Of a stretch of DNA of 64,000 bases, positions 25,750-33,863 are shown one piece after another. Below the pieces are notes generated by a model. That model was not told the origin of the DNA. It was given only the letters and a program-made list of their open reading frames with translations, and did no database searches. This DNA is from Mesorhizobium sp. GbtcB19 (lineage in GTDB: Bacteria > Pseudomonadota > Alphaproteobacteria > Rhizobiales > Rhizobiaceae), in contig NZ_JAGXJY010000010.1 of NCBI RefSeq assembly GCF_019091085.1, positions 62,001 to 126,000 on the forward strand. Direction: 5' to 3'. The first letter of the stretch is position 1; every line of letters begins with the position of its first letter. Both the position numbers and the translations under genes were made by a program.

Positions 25750-25995
25750 CCTATTGCGGACCGTTTTCCTGGGAGGCAACGGCAGGTCCGCCGCATCCGG
25801 AAAAAATGGTTCGGACGCGGCGCTTGCCTGAGCCCGGTCATCCGAGTGATGCCCCCATCTCCCGAACCGACCAACCGCGTCCTATGATCTACTTAATCGA
25901 TAGACTGCGTCCGCGACATGTTACCCGATGTTACATGTCACTGTTACGCGGTGGATTCAGCCGTTTTGTTGCCGGCCGGGAGACATGCGGGCAAC

Positions 25996-26109
25996 AAAAA
26001 AGCCGGATCAATAAAGATCCGGCTGAGTTTGATTGGAAGTGCCGATTAGGGCTAACCTCCAGAGGGGAACACTCGAGGGCGCTAATGGGAGGAGAACGCG
26101 CCCTGGAGA
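25996..26109 (-). ncRNA. AbcR / alpha-r15-like trans-acting small RNA
   Basis: On the minus strand, a presumed transcript of about 113 nt runs from about 26109 to an intrinsic terminator: stem AGCCGGATC (26024-26016 with 26009-26001) followed by T residues (26001-25996). The body has two single-stranded-looking pyrimidine motifs complementary to ribosome-binding sites, CTCCTCCC and TTCCCCTC. Size, terminator and anti-Shine-Dalgarno motifs fit the AbcR family, which represses many ABC-transporter mRNAs with Hfq in Rhizobiales. In Brucella and Agrobacterium an AbcR gene is controlled by VtlR, the counterpart of LsrB, whose gene is 0.8 kb away here. Family identity is inferred; the terminator is seen directly. 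Confidence 0.65.
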
Positions 26110-26114
26110 TGACA

Positions 26115-26176
26115 CTATATATGTGCTCATCATGCCCAAGAAACAAGCATCTATTTTGCAACACACGCATGCAAAA
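26115..26176 (-). promoter_or_regulatory. Promoter and inverted-repeat operator candidate for the AbcR-like sRNA
   Basis: On the minus strand CATATATAG (26123-26115) is a plausible -10 region. Upstream lies a perfect 7-base inverted repeat, TTTTGCA-N9-TGCAAAA (26154-26176), centred about 56 bases before the presumed transcription start, where LysR-type activators usually bind. The LsrB/VtlR-like regulator encoded at 26878-27774 is the natural candidate. The start site itself is not visible in sequence. Confidence 0.45.
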
Positions 26177-26364
26177 AGACGCAGGCTGTGGTCCAACCTA
26201 TTCCCGGTTCCCATAGGACCAGGAAAATCTCCGATTTCGGGGCATTTCCAGGCCTAAAGCGACTGCTGAAATGCAAAACCGCGCCGATTTTGCTCGGAAA
26301 TATGCAAGTCGGCAAAATGATGCCGATTTCGGCAAGCCGAGTCTATTTTTATGGCAGGAGACCG

Positions 26365-26865
26365 ATGATGCGGACTTTTTTAGCAATCGCCGGCAGCGCG
26401 CTGTTCCTTGTCGCAGCACCGGGCGTTGTCGCCGGGCTGGTGCCCTGGCTGCTGACCGACCATTATCGCAATCCGCTGTCGGCCGTGCCCGGCTTCGTGC
26501 CCGTTGGCTCGATTCTTGTGGTCGGCGCGGCCACCATCCTGCTTCATGCCTTCGCCCGCTTTGCGCTGGAGGGCCTCGGCACGCCCGCTCCCGTGGCACC
26601 AACCGAGAAGCTGGTCGTCGGCGGCATCTACCGCCATGTGCGCAACCCCATGTATGTCGCGGTGCTGGCGATCATCCTCGGCCAGGTTCTCATATTTTCG
26701 AGCTGGGCGGTGCTGATCTACGGTCTCATCGCCGCGGCGGCGATGATCTCCTTCGTCAAAGTCTACGAAGAGCCGACACTCGCCAGCCGCTACGGCGCGG
26801 AATACGAAGCCTACCGCCGCGCCGTCCCCGGCTGGCTGCCGCGGCTGACGCCATGGCGCGGGTGA
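26365..26865 (+). CDS. Isoprenylcysteine carboxyl methyltransferase-like membrane protein
   Basis: A 166-residue inner-membrane protein with about four helices, of the isoprenylcysteine/phospholipid methyltransferase superfamily. The SAM-binding C-terminal segment is clear: GGIYRHVRNPMYVAVL, then YEEPTLASRYGAEYEAYRR and VPGWLPRL. The start is the first of two adjacent ATG codons at 26365, after GGAG; a longer in-frame extension covers AT-rich non-coding DNA. The substrate in bacteria is generally unknown. Confidence 0.88.
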   Translation: MMRTFLAIAGSALFLVAAPGVVAGLVPWLLTDHYRNPLSAVPGFVPVGSILVVGAATILLHAFARFALEGLGTPAPVAPTEKLVVGGIYRHVRNPMYVAVLAIILGQVLIFSSWAVLIYGLIAAAAMISFVKVYEEPTLASRYGAEYEAYRRAVPGWLPRLTPWRG

Positions 26866-26877
26866 ACGGCTCTCTAT

Positions 26878-27774
26878 CTAGTACGACCAGCTGCGGGCCT
26901 TCGCGATGATGAAGTCGCGAAAAACATGCAGCTTCGCCTGGTTCTTCATCGCGTCGGGATAGGCGAAATAGGTGTCGAAGGACGGCACCTCGGTCTCCGG
27001 CAGCAGCTGCACCAGGTTGGTGTCCTTGCTGATCACATAGTCCGGCAGCATGGCGATGCCGGCGCCGCCCTGCACCGCCCGCTTGATTGACAGGATGTCG
27101 TTGATCTGCAGCGTCGGCACCCGCTGCGCGCCCTCGAAATCGCCGACCGTCTCCAGCCAGTTCAACTCCGACAGATGCGAAGGCACCGGCACGCCGAAGG
27201 TGACGATGCGGTGGTTCCTGAGCTCTGCGATCGAGGCCGGCTTGCCGAATTTGGCGATATAGGATGGCGCCGCATAGAGATGGAAATGCACCGTGAACAG
27301 CCGGCGCTGGATCAGGTCCGGTTGCTGCGGCTGGCGCAGCCGGATGGCGCAATCGGCCTGGCGCATCGTGAGGTCGAGCTCCTCATTGGCGAGGATCAGC
27401 TGCAGGCTGATCTCGGGATAGAGCTCGATGAACTCCTGCACGCGTTCGGTCAGCCAGCCGGCGCCCAGGCCCACCGTGGTCGTCACCCTCAGCACGCCCG
27501 ACGGCCGGTCCTTGGTCTCGGTCAGCCGCGTCTTGATTGTCTCGAGCTTCATCAGCACGTCATGCGCCGTGCGGAACAGCATCTCGCCCTGCTCGGTCAG
27601 CACCAGGCCGCGCGCATGGCGGTGGAACAGCGCTACGCCGACATCATGCTCCAGCGCGCTGACCTGCCGCGAAATGGCCGATTGCGACAGATGCAGCGTC
27701 TCGGCGGCATGGGTGAACGACCCAGCCTCCGCCGCTGCGTGAAATACGCGTAGCTTGTCCCAGTCCAGCGCCAT
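26878..27774 (-). CDS. lsrB: LysR-type transcriptional regulator (LsrB/VtlR-like)
   Basis: A 298-residue LysR regulator. The N-terminal winged helix-turn-helix reads LRVFHAAAEAGSFTHAAETL then SQSAISRQVSALE. The C-terminal co-inducer domain contains a single cysteine near residue 142 (RQADCAIRLRQ). Its position directly downstream of trxB and its sequence fit rhizobial LsrB, a regulator of redox homeostasis, LPS and symbiosis in Sinorhizobium, and Brucella VtlR. ATG 27774 follows GAGGGGAATC. It is read in the same direction as trxB, with a 72-base gap, so the two may form an operon. The symbol rests on synteny plus resemblance. Confidence 0.85.
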   Translation of the reverse strand: MALDWDKLRVFHAAAEAGSFTHAAETLHLSQSAISRQVSALEHDVGVALFHRHARGLVLTEQGEMLFRTAHDVLMKLETIKTRLTETKDRPSGVLRVTTTVGLGAGWLTERVQEFIELYPEISLQLILANEELDLTMRQADCAIRLRQPQQPDLIQRRLFTVHFHLYAAPSYIAKFGKPASIAELRNHRIVTFGVPVPSHLSELNWLETVGDFEGAQRVPTLQINDILSIKRAVQGGAGIAMLPDYVISKDTNLVQLLPETEVPSFDTYFAYPDAMKNQAKLHVFRDFIIAKARSWSY

Positions 27775-27846
27775 GATTCCCCTCGCGTTGCCTTTGGCGT
27801 CTGAATGAAAAATCAGGCTTTTAAACGGCTTTTCTCAGCCGATCTG

Positions 27847-28821
27847 TTATTCCGCCGCTTCGCGGTGAACCTCGATGCCCGCCAGGTATTTTTCCGCTTC
27901 GAGCGCCGCCATGCAGCCAAGCCCTGCAGCCGTCACTGCCTGGCGGTAGACATCGTCGGTGACGTCGCCGGCGGCGAACACGCCGGGCACGTCGGTGCGG
28001 GTCGAATCCGGCGCGGTCCACAGATAGCCGTTCGGCTTCTGCTTCAGCTTGCCGGCGAAGAGTTCCACCGCCGGCGCATGGCCGATTGCGACGAAGACGC
28101 CGTCGACGGGCAGCTTCGATTCCTGGCCGGTCACGACATTGCGCAGCGTCAGGCCCTCCACCGACGGCGGCAGCGGCGCCTTGCCCGGACGTCCGGTGAT
28201 CTCGTCGACGACCGTGTCCCAGATGACGCGGACATTGTCCTTCTTGAACAGCCGCTCGCGCAGGATGCGCTCGGCGCGGAAATCGCTGCGCCGATGGATG
28301 ACGGTGACGCTCTTGGCGAGGTTCGACAGATAGAGCGCTTCCTCGACGGCGGAATTGCCGCCGCCGATCACCGCGACGTCCTTGCCGCGATAGAAGAAGC
28401 CGTCGCAGGTGGCGCAGGCCGAGACGCCGAAGCCCATGAAGGTCTGCTCCGACGGGATGCCCAGCCACTTCGCCTGCGCGCCGGTGGCGATGATCAGCGC
28501 ATCGGCGGTGTAGACGGTGCCGGAATCGCCGGTGGCGCGGAACGGCCGCACGTTAAGGTCGACCTCGGTGATGATGTCGTTGATGATGTCGGTGCCGACA
28601 TGCTCGGCCTGCTTCAGCATCTGCTCCATCAGCCAGGGGCCCTGGATCGGATCGGCGAAGCCTGGATAGTTTTCAACGTCGGTGGTGATCATCAGCTGGC
28701 CGCCCTGCTGCAGGCCGGCGACCAGCATCGGCTTCAGCATGGCGCGCGCGGCATAGACCGCCGCCGTATAGCCGGCCGGGCCGGAACCGATGATGAGAAC
28801 GGGTGCGTGTTTGGTGGTCAT
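27847..28821 (-). CDS. trxB: Thioredoxin-disulfide reductase
   Basis: A 324-residue FAD/NADPH-dependent thioredoxin reductase of the low-molecular-weight type. The FAD-binding GSGPAGYTAAVYAARA lies at the N terminus, the redox-active pair is C136-A-T-C139 in SACATCDGFFY, the NADPH-binding region is GGGNSAVEEALYL, and the C-terminal FAD motif is GVFAAGDVTDD. It keeps cytoplasmic thioredoxin reduced. ATG 28821 follows AGGGGACTTTTTC. It lies upstream of lsrB and diverges from the Lrp-type regulator. Confidence 0.97.
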   Translation of the reverse strand: MTTKHAPVLIIGSGPAGYTAAVYAARAMLKPMLVAGLQQGGQLMITTDVENYPGFADPIQGPWLMEQMLKQAEHVGTDIINDIITEVDLNVRPFRATGDSGTVYTADALIIATGAQAKWLGIPSEQTFMGFGVSACATCDGFFYRGKDVAVIGGGNSAVEEALYLSNLAKSVTVIHRRSDFRAERILRERLFKKDNVRVIWDTVVDEITGRPGKAPLPPSVEGLTLRNVVTGQESKLPVDGVFVAIGHAPAVELFAGKLKQKPNGYLWTAPDSTRTDVPGVFAAGDVTDDVYRQAVTAAGLGCMAALEAEKYLAGIEVHREAAE

Positions 28822-29058
28822 GAAAAAGTCCCCTGCGGCTCAACGGCCGTGGTTTGTTGCAATTAATGTAAGGGTTGCCAACCATGGCAGCAAGACGAAC
28901 GGGCCGTCGTCCCCGGAAAGCTGCGATCAACAGGGTATTCGCTAAAATCGCGACTTTTGTTACGCCTGAAAAATCGCTTCGCAGAGGGGCTGGCGCGGAC
29001 ACAAAAGTCGTTTAATTACAAAATTGCGAAAGATTCTTGCGCAAGAGCCGAGACAGCC

Positions 29059-29535
29059 ATGCCGCTCAAAGCCGACCTCGACGCCATCGACTGGAAGATC
29101 CTGCGCGAGCTGCAAGGTGACGGGCGCATGACCAATGTCGAATTGTCGAGCCGTGTCGGCATCTCGGCGCCGCCTTGCCTGCGCCGCGTCAGGCGGCTGG
29201 AAGAAGCCGGCATCATCCGCGGCTACCGCGCGCTCCTGAACGCGCCGGCGCTCGGCATGGATGTCGTCGCCTTCTGCCTGATCGGCCTGCATCACCAGGC
29301 CGACGCCGAGCTCAAAACCTTCGCCGAGCGCACGCGCGGCTGGCCGATTGTGCGCGACGCCTGGATGGTCTCCGGCGAATCCGATTTCCTGCTGCATTGC
29401 GTGGCGAGCGACCTCGGTACCTTCCAGACGTTCGTCATCGAACAGCTGGCCTCGGCGCCGAATGTAGACACCGTGCGCACCGCGCTGACCATCCGCCGGG
29501 TCAAGGATGAGGGGTTGGTCGCCTTCCCCGCTTAA
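29059..29535 (+). CDS. Lrp/AsnC family transcriptional regulator
   Basis: A 158-residue regulator with an N-terminal helix-turn-helix (DAIDWKILRELQGDGRMTN, then SSRVGISAPPCLRRVRRLEE) and a C-terminal RAM ligand-binding domain (AWMVSGESDFLLHCVASDL). The start is ATG 29059; the longer frame upstream has no start signal. Members usually sense an amino acid. It is divergent from trxB, with 237 bases between, and may control it or act elsewhere. Confidence 0.92.
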   Translation: MPLKADLDAIDWKILRELQGDGRMTNVELSSRVGISAPPCLRRVRRLEEAGIIRGYRALLNAPALGMDVVAFCLIGLHHQADAELKTFAERTRGWPIVRDAWMVSGESDFLLHCVASDLGTFQTFVIEQLASAPNVDTVRTALTIRRVKDEGLVAFPA

Positions 29536-29603
29536 TGTGCCGGCTTCAAAAGAACATGCTTAAAAAACAGCGGCTTGCCGCCCGGTTTTGAATCAACCCG
29601 CGA

Positions 29604-30233
29604 TCAGAGCGATCGTATCGCGGTGAGCAGGTCGTCAACATCGTGCGCATCGCGCAACGGCGAAACCGAAAACCCGCCGATCGTGGAGGACTCGCCATCG
29701 ACAAGCCAGCCGCGCGCCAGGCCGGCGCGCTGGCCGGCTTCCATGTCAGCCAGCTTGTCGCCGACGATCAATGAACGCCCAAGATCGAGGCCCAACTGCC
29801 TGCCCGCCTCGACCAGCATGCCCGGATTGGGCTTGCGCATCGGATGGTTGGCTATTCCGAGGGGGCCGCTGCCTTTCTCGTGGTAGCCGCAGGCAAGCAC
29901 CATGTCGACCAAGGCATTCTGTTCGCCCAGCAGACCGAGCACGCGTCCATTGACCCGGGCGAAGGCGTCCCAACCGAAATAGCCGCGCGCGATGCCCGAC
30001 TGGTTGGTGACGATGACGACCGGAATGCCGGCCTGGTTGGCCGTCTCGATCACCGGCAGCATCTGCGGCCTGAGCACGATCTCCGCCGGATCGCTCGGAT
30101 AGTCCGTGTCGATGTTGATCGTGCCGTCGCGATCGAGAAACAGCGCCGGCCGGCCGGTTGGAAAGCTCCTGTCGCCGATCCGCTCGACCCACAGACCGGG
30201 CTCGGCAAGCGGGAAGCCTGCACTCTCAGCCAT
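29604..30233 (-). CDS. gmhB: D-glycero-D-manno-heptose 1,7-bisphosphate 7-phosphatase
   Basis: A 209-residue HAD-superfamily phosphatase that removes the 7-phosphate from heptose bisphosphate in ADP-heptose synthesis. Motif I is FLDRDGTIN, motif II is VTNQSG, and motif III/IV is MRKPNPGML with GDKLADMEAG. About 25 extra N-terminal residues precede motif I. The gene overlaps the end of gmhA by eight bases and is the last of the gmhA-gmhB part of the heptose cluster, which supports the assignment over histidinol-phosphatase. Confidence 0.92.
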   Translation of the reverse strand: MAESAGFPLAEPGLWVERIGDRSFPTGRPALFLDRDGTINIDTDYPSDPAEIVLRPQMLPVIETANQAGIPVVIVTNQSGIARGYFGWDAFARVNGRVLGLLGEQNALVDMVLACGYHEKGSGPLGIANHPMRKPNPGMLVEAGRQLGLDLGRSLIVGDKLADMEAGQRAGLARGWLVDGESSTIGGFSVSPLRDAHDVDDLLTAIRSL

Positions 30234-30798
30234 TGCTGAGACGCGCTTCGACCGCCTCGCACAGATAATGGTAGAGGCACAGATGCCCCTGCTGGATGAT
30301 CGGCGTCGAGGTCGACGGCACGTTGAGCAGGATGTCGGTCAGCGGCTTGAGCTTGCCTCCCGTCTCGCCGGTCAGGCTAATCACCGTCATGCCCATCGCC
30401 CGCGCCTGCTCGGCGGCGGCAAGGATGCTCGGCGAATTGCCGCTGGTCGAAATGGCAAGCAGCACCCCGCCCTCCGAGCCATGCGCCTCGACCTGACGCG
30501 AGAAGACGGTATCGAAGCCGTAGTCGTTGCCCCAGGCGGTCAGCACCGCGGCATTGGCCGGCAGCGCGATGACGTTGTAGGCCTTGCGTTCCTTGAGGAA
30601 GCGGCCGACCAGCTCGCCGGCGATGTGGATGGCGTCACTGGCGGAGCCGCCATTGCCGCAGATCAGCAGCGCCTTGCCGGACGACAGGGCGGTCACCGTC
30701 TTGTCCACGGCACGTTCCATCTCGCCGGTCAGGTCGCGCTCGACCGTCGCCGTGATCGCGGCCGCCGAGCGGACCAGATAGTCATTCAGTTCGGACAT
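30226..30798 (-). CDS. gmhA: Phosphoheptose isomerase
   Basis: A 190-residue SIS-domain protein converting sedoheptulose 7-phosphate to D-glycero-D-manno-heptose 7-phosphate, the first step of ADP-heptose synthesis. Marks are ICGNGGSASDAIHIAGELVG, AISTSGNSPSI, and the C-terminal QGHLCLYHYLCEAVE with metal and substrate residues. ATG 30798 is placed where the family begins. The gene lies between hldE, seven bases upstream, and gmhB, which it overlaps. Confidence 0.95.
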   Translation of the reverse strand: MSELNDYLVRSAAAITATVERDLTGEMERAVDKTVTALSSGKALLICGNGGSASDAIHIAGELVGRFLKERKAYNVIALPANAAVLTAWGNDYGFDTVFSRQVEAHGSEGGVLLAISTSGNSPSILAAAEQARAMGMTVISLTGETGGKLKPLTDILLNVPSTSTPIIQQGHLCLYHYLCEAVEARLSNG

Positions 30799-30805
30799 GA
30801 GACCC

Positions 30806-32302
30806 TCAGTTTGCGGCACGCAGCCTGCCGATCGTGTTCGTCGTGCTCTTGCCGGCGACGAGGTCGACCAGCACCACGCGCCCGCCGGCCTTCTGCACCA
30901 CATCGGCGCCGACCACGGTTTCGATCGTGTAGTCCGCGCCCTTGACCAGAATGTCCGGCAGCAGCGCCTCGATCAGCTTCAGCGGCGTGTCTTCCTCGAA
31001 GACGACGACGGCATCGACCGAGGCAAGTGCCGCCAGCACGCAGGCGCGGTCGTGCTGGTTGTTGACCGGGCGCCCCGGCCCCTTCAGCCGGTGCACCGAG
31101 GCGTCGCTGTTGAGGCCGAGCACCAGCCTGTCGCACTGGCTGCGCGCCGCATGCAGCAGGCTGACATGGCCGGCATGCAGGATATCGAAGCAGCCATTGG
31201 TGAAGCCGACGGTCAGCCCCTCTTCCTTCCAGGCGCCGACCATCCTGGCCGCGGCATTGGCGTCAAGAATGGCATCCGTGTGGGCCACGGGCCCGTGTGA
31301 GCGGAACAGGGCGCCGGACAATTCCTCGACATTGAGCCGCGCGGTGCCGCGTTTTCCGACCACGACGCCGCCGGCCGCGTTGGCGATGACGGCCGCATGC
31401 ACCCGGTCGGCGCCGGCGGCAAGCGAAAGCGCGAAACTCGCGATGACCGTGTCGCCCGCGCCGGAAACGTCGAACACTTCGCGCGCCTGGGTCGAGATGT
31501 GGCGGGCATCCTCCGTCGAAACCACGCTCATGCCCTTCTCGCTGCGCGTGGCGACGATGAACTCGAAGTCATGCGCGGCGATCAGGTCGCGCGCCGCGGC
31601 CACGATCTCGTCGTCGCCGAACACCTTGCGCCCGACCGCCTCGCCAAGTTCCTTGCGGTTCGGCGTCACCGCCGTGGCGCCGGCATAGCGCGCGTAATCG
31701 CGGCCCTTCGGATCGACCAGCACCGGCTTGCCGGCATCGCGGCAGATCGAAATCAGCTCGCCGGCGACGCCGTCGAGCAGGATGCCCTTGCCGTAATCGG
31801 AGAGGATGACGATGTCGGCGCGGCCAAGCACCGCCTGGAAATGATCGATGAGCTTCGCCCGCTCGGCGGATGTGAGCGGCTTGATCTCTTCCTCGTCGAA
31901 ACGCAGCACCTGCTGGTTGAGCGCGCTGAAGCGGCTTTTCGACGAGGTCATGCGGTCCGACCGCTGCAGAAGCCCGTCGGTGTCGACGCCGATCTCGCCC
32001 AGCATGCGCATCAGATTGTTGCCCGCCTGGTCGGCCCCGATCACCGAAACTGGTATGGCGGCCGCGCCCAGCGAAACGATGTTGGAGACGACATTGCCGG
32101 CGCCGCCCATATTCAGCGTTTCGCCCCGTCCATGCAGCACGGGGATCGGGGCCTCCGGCGAGATACGCTCGATCACGCCGCTGACGAAGCGGTCGAGAAT
32201 GAAATCGCCCACCACCAGCACGGTGACGTCGCCGAACCGGGCGATGGTGCGATGCAAAGGTTCTGGGGAAGGCAGATGGTGCTTGATCATCTCACTCGAC
32301 AT
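30806..32302 (-). CDS. hldE: Bifunctional heptose 7-phosphate kinase / heptose 1-phosphate adenylyltransferase
   Basis: A 498-residue two-domain enzyme. The N-terminal PfkB kinase domain (about 1-330) has LNMGGAGNV and DVSGAGDTVIASFALSL with the catalytic aspartate. The C-terminal nucleotidyltransferase domain (about 350-498) has NGCFDILHAGHVSLL and KGADYTIETVVG. It phosphorylates heptose 7-phosphate and then adenylylates heptose 1-phosphate. It is first in the hldE-gmhA-gmhB unit. Full length, with no sign of splitting into hldA and hldC. Confidence 0.96.
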   Translation of the reverse strand: MSSEMIKHHLPSPEPLHRTIARFGDVTVLVVGDFILDRFVSGVIERISPEAPIPVLHGRGETLNMGGAGNVVSNIVSLGAAAIPVSVIGADQAGNNLMRMLGEIGVDTDGLLQRSDRMTSSKSRFSALNQQVLRFDEEEIKPLTSAERAKLIDHFQAVLGRADIVILSDYGKGILLDGVAGELISICRDAGKPVLVDPKGRDYARYAGATAVTPNRKELGEAVGRKVFGDDEIVAAARDLIAAHDFEFIVATRSEKGMSVVSTEDARHISTQAREVFDVSGAGDTVIASFALSLAAGADRVHAAVIANAAGGVVVGKRGTARLNVEELSGALFRSHGPVAHTDAILDANAAARMVGAWKEEGLTVGFTNGCFDILHAGHVSLLHAARSQCDRLVLGLNSDASVHRLKGPGRPVNNQHDRACVLAALASVDAVVVFEEDTPLKLIEALLPDILVKGADYTIETVVGADVVQKAGGRVVLVDLVAGKSTTNTIGRLRAAN

Positions 32303-32415
32303 ATGCCTGAAGACGGCCGGACTTGATTAGGTTTCAGCGCCGGAATTGTGGCGCGGGTCGCTCAAAGCGATGCCGATATACCGCAATTTGAGCCAGCGCA
32401 ACGCCGAGCGCCGCC

Positions 32416-33048
32416 TCAGCTCTTCTGCAGGGCGACATGCACGCCGAGCCCGACCAGCACCGCGCCGCCCGCCCGCTGCATCAGGCGCTGCGCCCGGCCC
32501 GAGCGCCGCAACCGCGCGACCAGTGCGCCGGCAAGGAACACGCAGACAATATCGGCCGACGAGAACATCAGATTGACGATGGTTCCCAGGATGACGAACT
32601 GCAGCCAGACCGGGAACGCCGCCGAGGCGTCGATGAACTGCGGCAGGAACGCCATGAAGAAGATCGCCGTCTTCGGATTGAGCACCTCGACGGTGATGCT
32701 CTCGAAAAAGGCGCGGCGGGCCGATTTCCGCTCGATGACAGGCAGTTCCGTCTCGCCACCCGTGCGTTTACGGAACATGGAGACGCCGAGCCAGACCAGA
32801 TAAAGCGCGCCGACGAGCTTGACCGCCAGGTAGAGCGGCGGCACCGCGTGAAACAGCACCGACAGGCCGGCGGCGGCCGCGAAGACGTGCACATAGCCGC
32901 CGAGATGGATGCCAAGTGCCGCCGTCAGCCCGGACCAGCGCCCGCGCGCCATGGTCTGCGCGGCGGCGTAAAGCATGGCGGGACCGGGAATGTAGGCGAA
33001 GATCGCCGTGGTAGCGAAGAAGGCGATGAGCAGTTCGGTCGATGGCAT
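32416..33048 (-). CDS. LysE family amino-acid exporter
   Basis: A 210-residue inner-membrane protein with about six helices of the LysE/RhtB family. The opening segment AYIPGPAMLYAAAQTMARGR holds the conserved PGP motif, and LNPKTAIFFMAFLPQFID is the diagnostic loop. It exports amino acids or related metabolites; the substrate is unknown. It stands between the heptose genes and the toxin-antitoxin pair and may share a transcript with the latter. Confidence 0.92.
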   Translation of the reverse strand: MPSTELLIAFFATTAIFAYIPGPAMLYAAAQTMARGRWSGLTAALGIHLGGYVHVFAAAAGLSVLFHAVPPLYLAVKLVGALYLVWLGVSMFRKRTGGETELPVIERKSARRAFFESITVEVLNPKTAIFFMAFLPQFIDASAAFPVWLQFVILGTIVNLMFSSADIVCVFLAGALVARLRRSGRAQRLMQRAGGAVLVGLGVHVALQKS

Positions 33049-33056
33049 CTACGCCC

Positions 33057-33491
33057 TCATGATCTGATTGCAGCTCGTTCAGTCCGCGCGCGGGATGGAT
33101 TTCGATTGGCCTGCGCGCACAGCCGCGATGAAAGCGACATGACCTTCTTGTGAAATGTCGGACTAAATGCGCCGATGCGCGCACCCGGCTCGAAATAGGC
33201 TGAGGATTCCAGGATATCGTGGTTGTACTCGTCGACTATGATCCAAAGGGGGATCGGGTCAAGGCCGGCGCGGCGGCGTTCGATTTCCGGAACGCCGAGG
33301 GCGAGGCGATCGCGACCTGGCTGCGTCGAAGTGATAGCCAGGATGAAGAGGTTTGTGCCACCGGCTTTCCCGGGAAGGACGGCTACGAAGGCGACAGGTC
33401 GCGTCTTGCGGCCTTCGGTCTCGCCGTCTTCATGCTGGCGGTACCACAGATACGGATATCGCCAGACGTCTGCGGCAACCGGTTTAATCAC
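33057..33491 (-). CDS. Putative toxin of type II pair, MazF/PemK-like
   Basis: A protein of about 144 residues that starts at GTG 33491, overlapping the antitoxin stop by eight bases. The sequence WRYPYLWYRQHEDGETEGRK then TRPVAFVAVLPGK and LFILAITSTQP looks like a MazF/PemK-type beta barrel with the conserved arginine-proline, which in known members cleaves mRNA. The C terminus is longer and more basic than in short MazF. The identification rests on this pattern plus pairing with a Phd/YefM antitoxin, so confidence is moderate. Confidence 0.65.
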   Translation of the reverse strand: MIKPVAADVWRYPYLWYRQHEDGETEGRKTRPVAFVAVLPGKAGGTNLFILAITSTQPGRDRLALGVPEIERRRAGLDPIPLWIIVDEYNHDILESSAYFEPGARIGAFSPTFHKKVMSLSSRLCAQANRNPSRARTERAAIRS

Positions 33492-33720
33492 GATCCAACT
33501 CGGCAGCGTACTCCTCGAGCATTTCGACATGGTCTGACGGAGCGTCCTTGGCAGCGTAAGCGCGGCGGCTGTCGTTGGCGAAGCGTGCCTCGTAGGCCTC
33601 GATGCTCATCAGGACATATCTCGGCTTGTTGTGACGAGTAATAGACACAGGCTGCTGGCTCGCAGCCGCGAGCACGTCTCCGAGATTCTGTTTCAAATCG
33701 GTCGAAGGGTATTGTTTCAT
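33484..33720 (-). CDS. Phd/YefM family antitoxin
   Basis: A 78-residue antitoxin. The N-terminal fold is typical of Phd/YefM: MKQYPSTDLKQNLGDVLAAA, then PVSITRHNKPRYVLMSIEAYE, followed by an acidic helical tail that would neutralise the toxin. ATG 33720 follows GGAGCGACCC; a start 12 bases upstream (33732) is also possible. The gene precedes the toxin gene and overlaps it. Three 9-base direct repeats lie just upstream and may be its operator. Confidence 0.88.
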   Translation of the reverse strand: MKQYPSTDLKQNLGDVLAAASQQPVSITRHNKPRYVLMSIEAYEARFANDSRRAYAAKDAPSDHVEMLEEYAAELDRD

Positions 33721-33742
33721 GGGTCGCTCCATTTTGTACATA

Positions 33743-33769
33743 ATAGACAAAACAGACGAAATAGACAAG
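33743..33769 (-). promoter_or_regulatory. Three tandem 9-base repeats upstream of the antitoxin gene
   Basis: Read on the plus strand the units are ATAGACAAA, ACAGACGAA and ATAGACAAG (33743-33751, 33752-33760, 33761-33769). They lie 22-49 bases before the antitoxin start, next to a TATTAT-like -10 on the minus strand. Position and repetition fit autoregulation by the antitoxin complex. Confidence 0.5.
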
Positions 33770-33863
33770 CATGGAGGCGTCGATGCGGGGCTGGGGCTGC
33801 TTTATCGACAGCCCGGCCAGCCTCCCCTATAAGGGCCGGAATCGCTACCAGACAGAGGCCTTC

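Noticed and set aside
25806..26216. Open frame of 136 codons on the plus strand over the sRNA region
   Set aside because: It crosses a perfect terminator hairpin and promoter-like DNA, lacks a ribosome-binding site and has no recognisable protein features.
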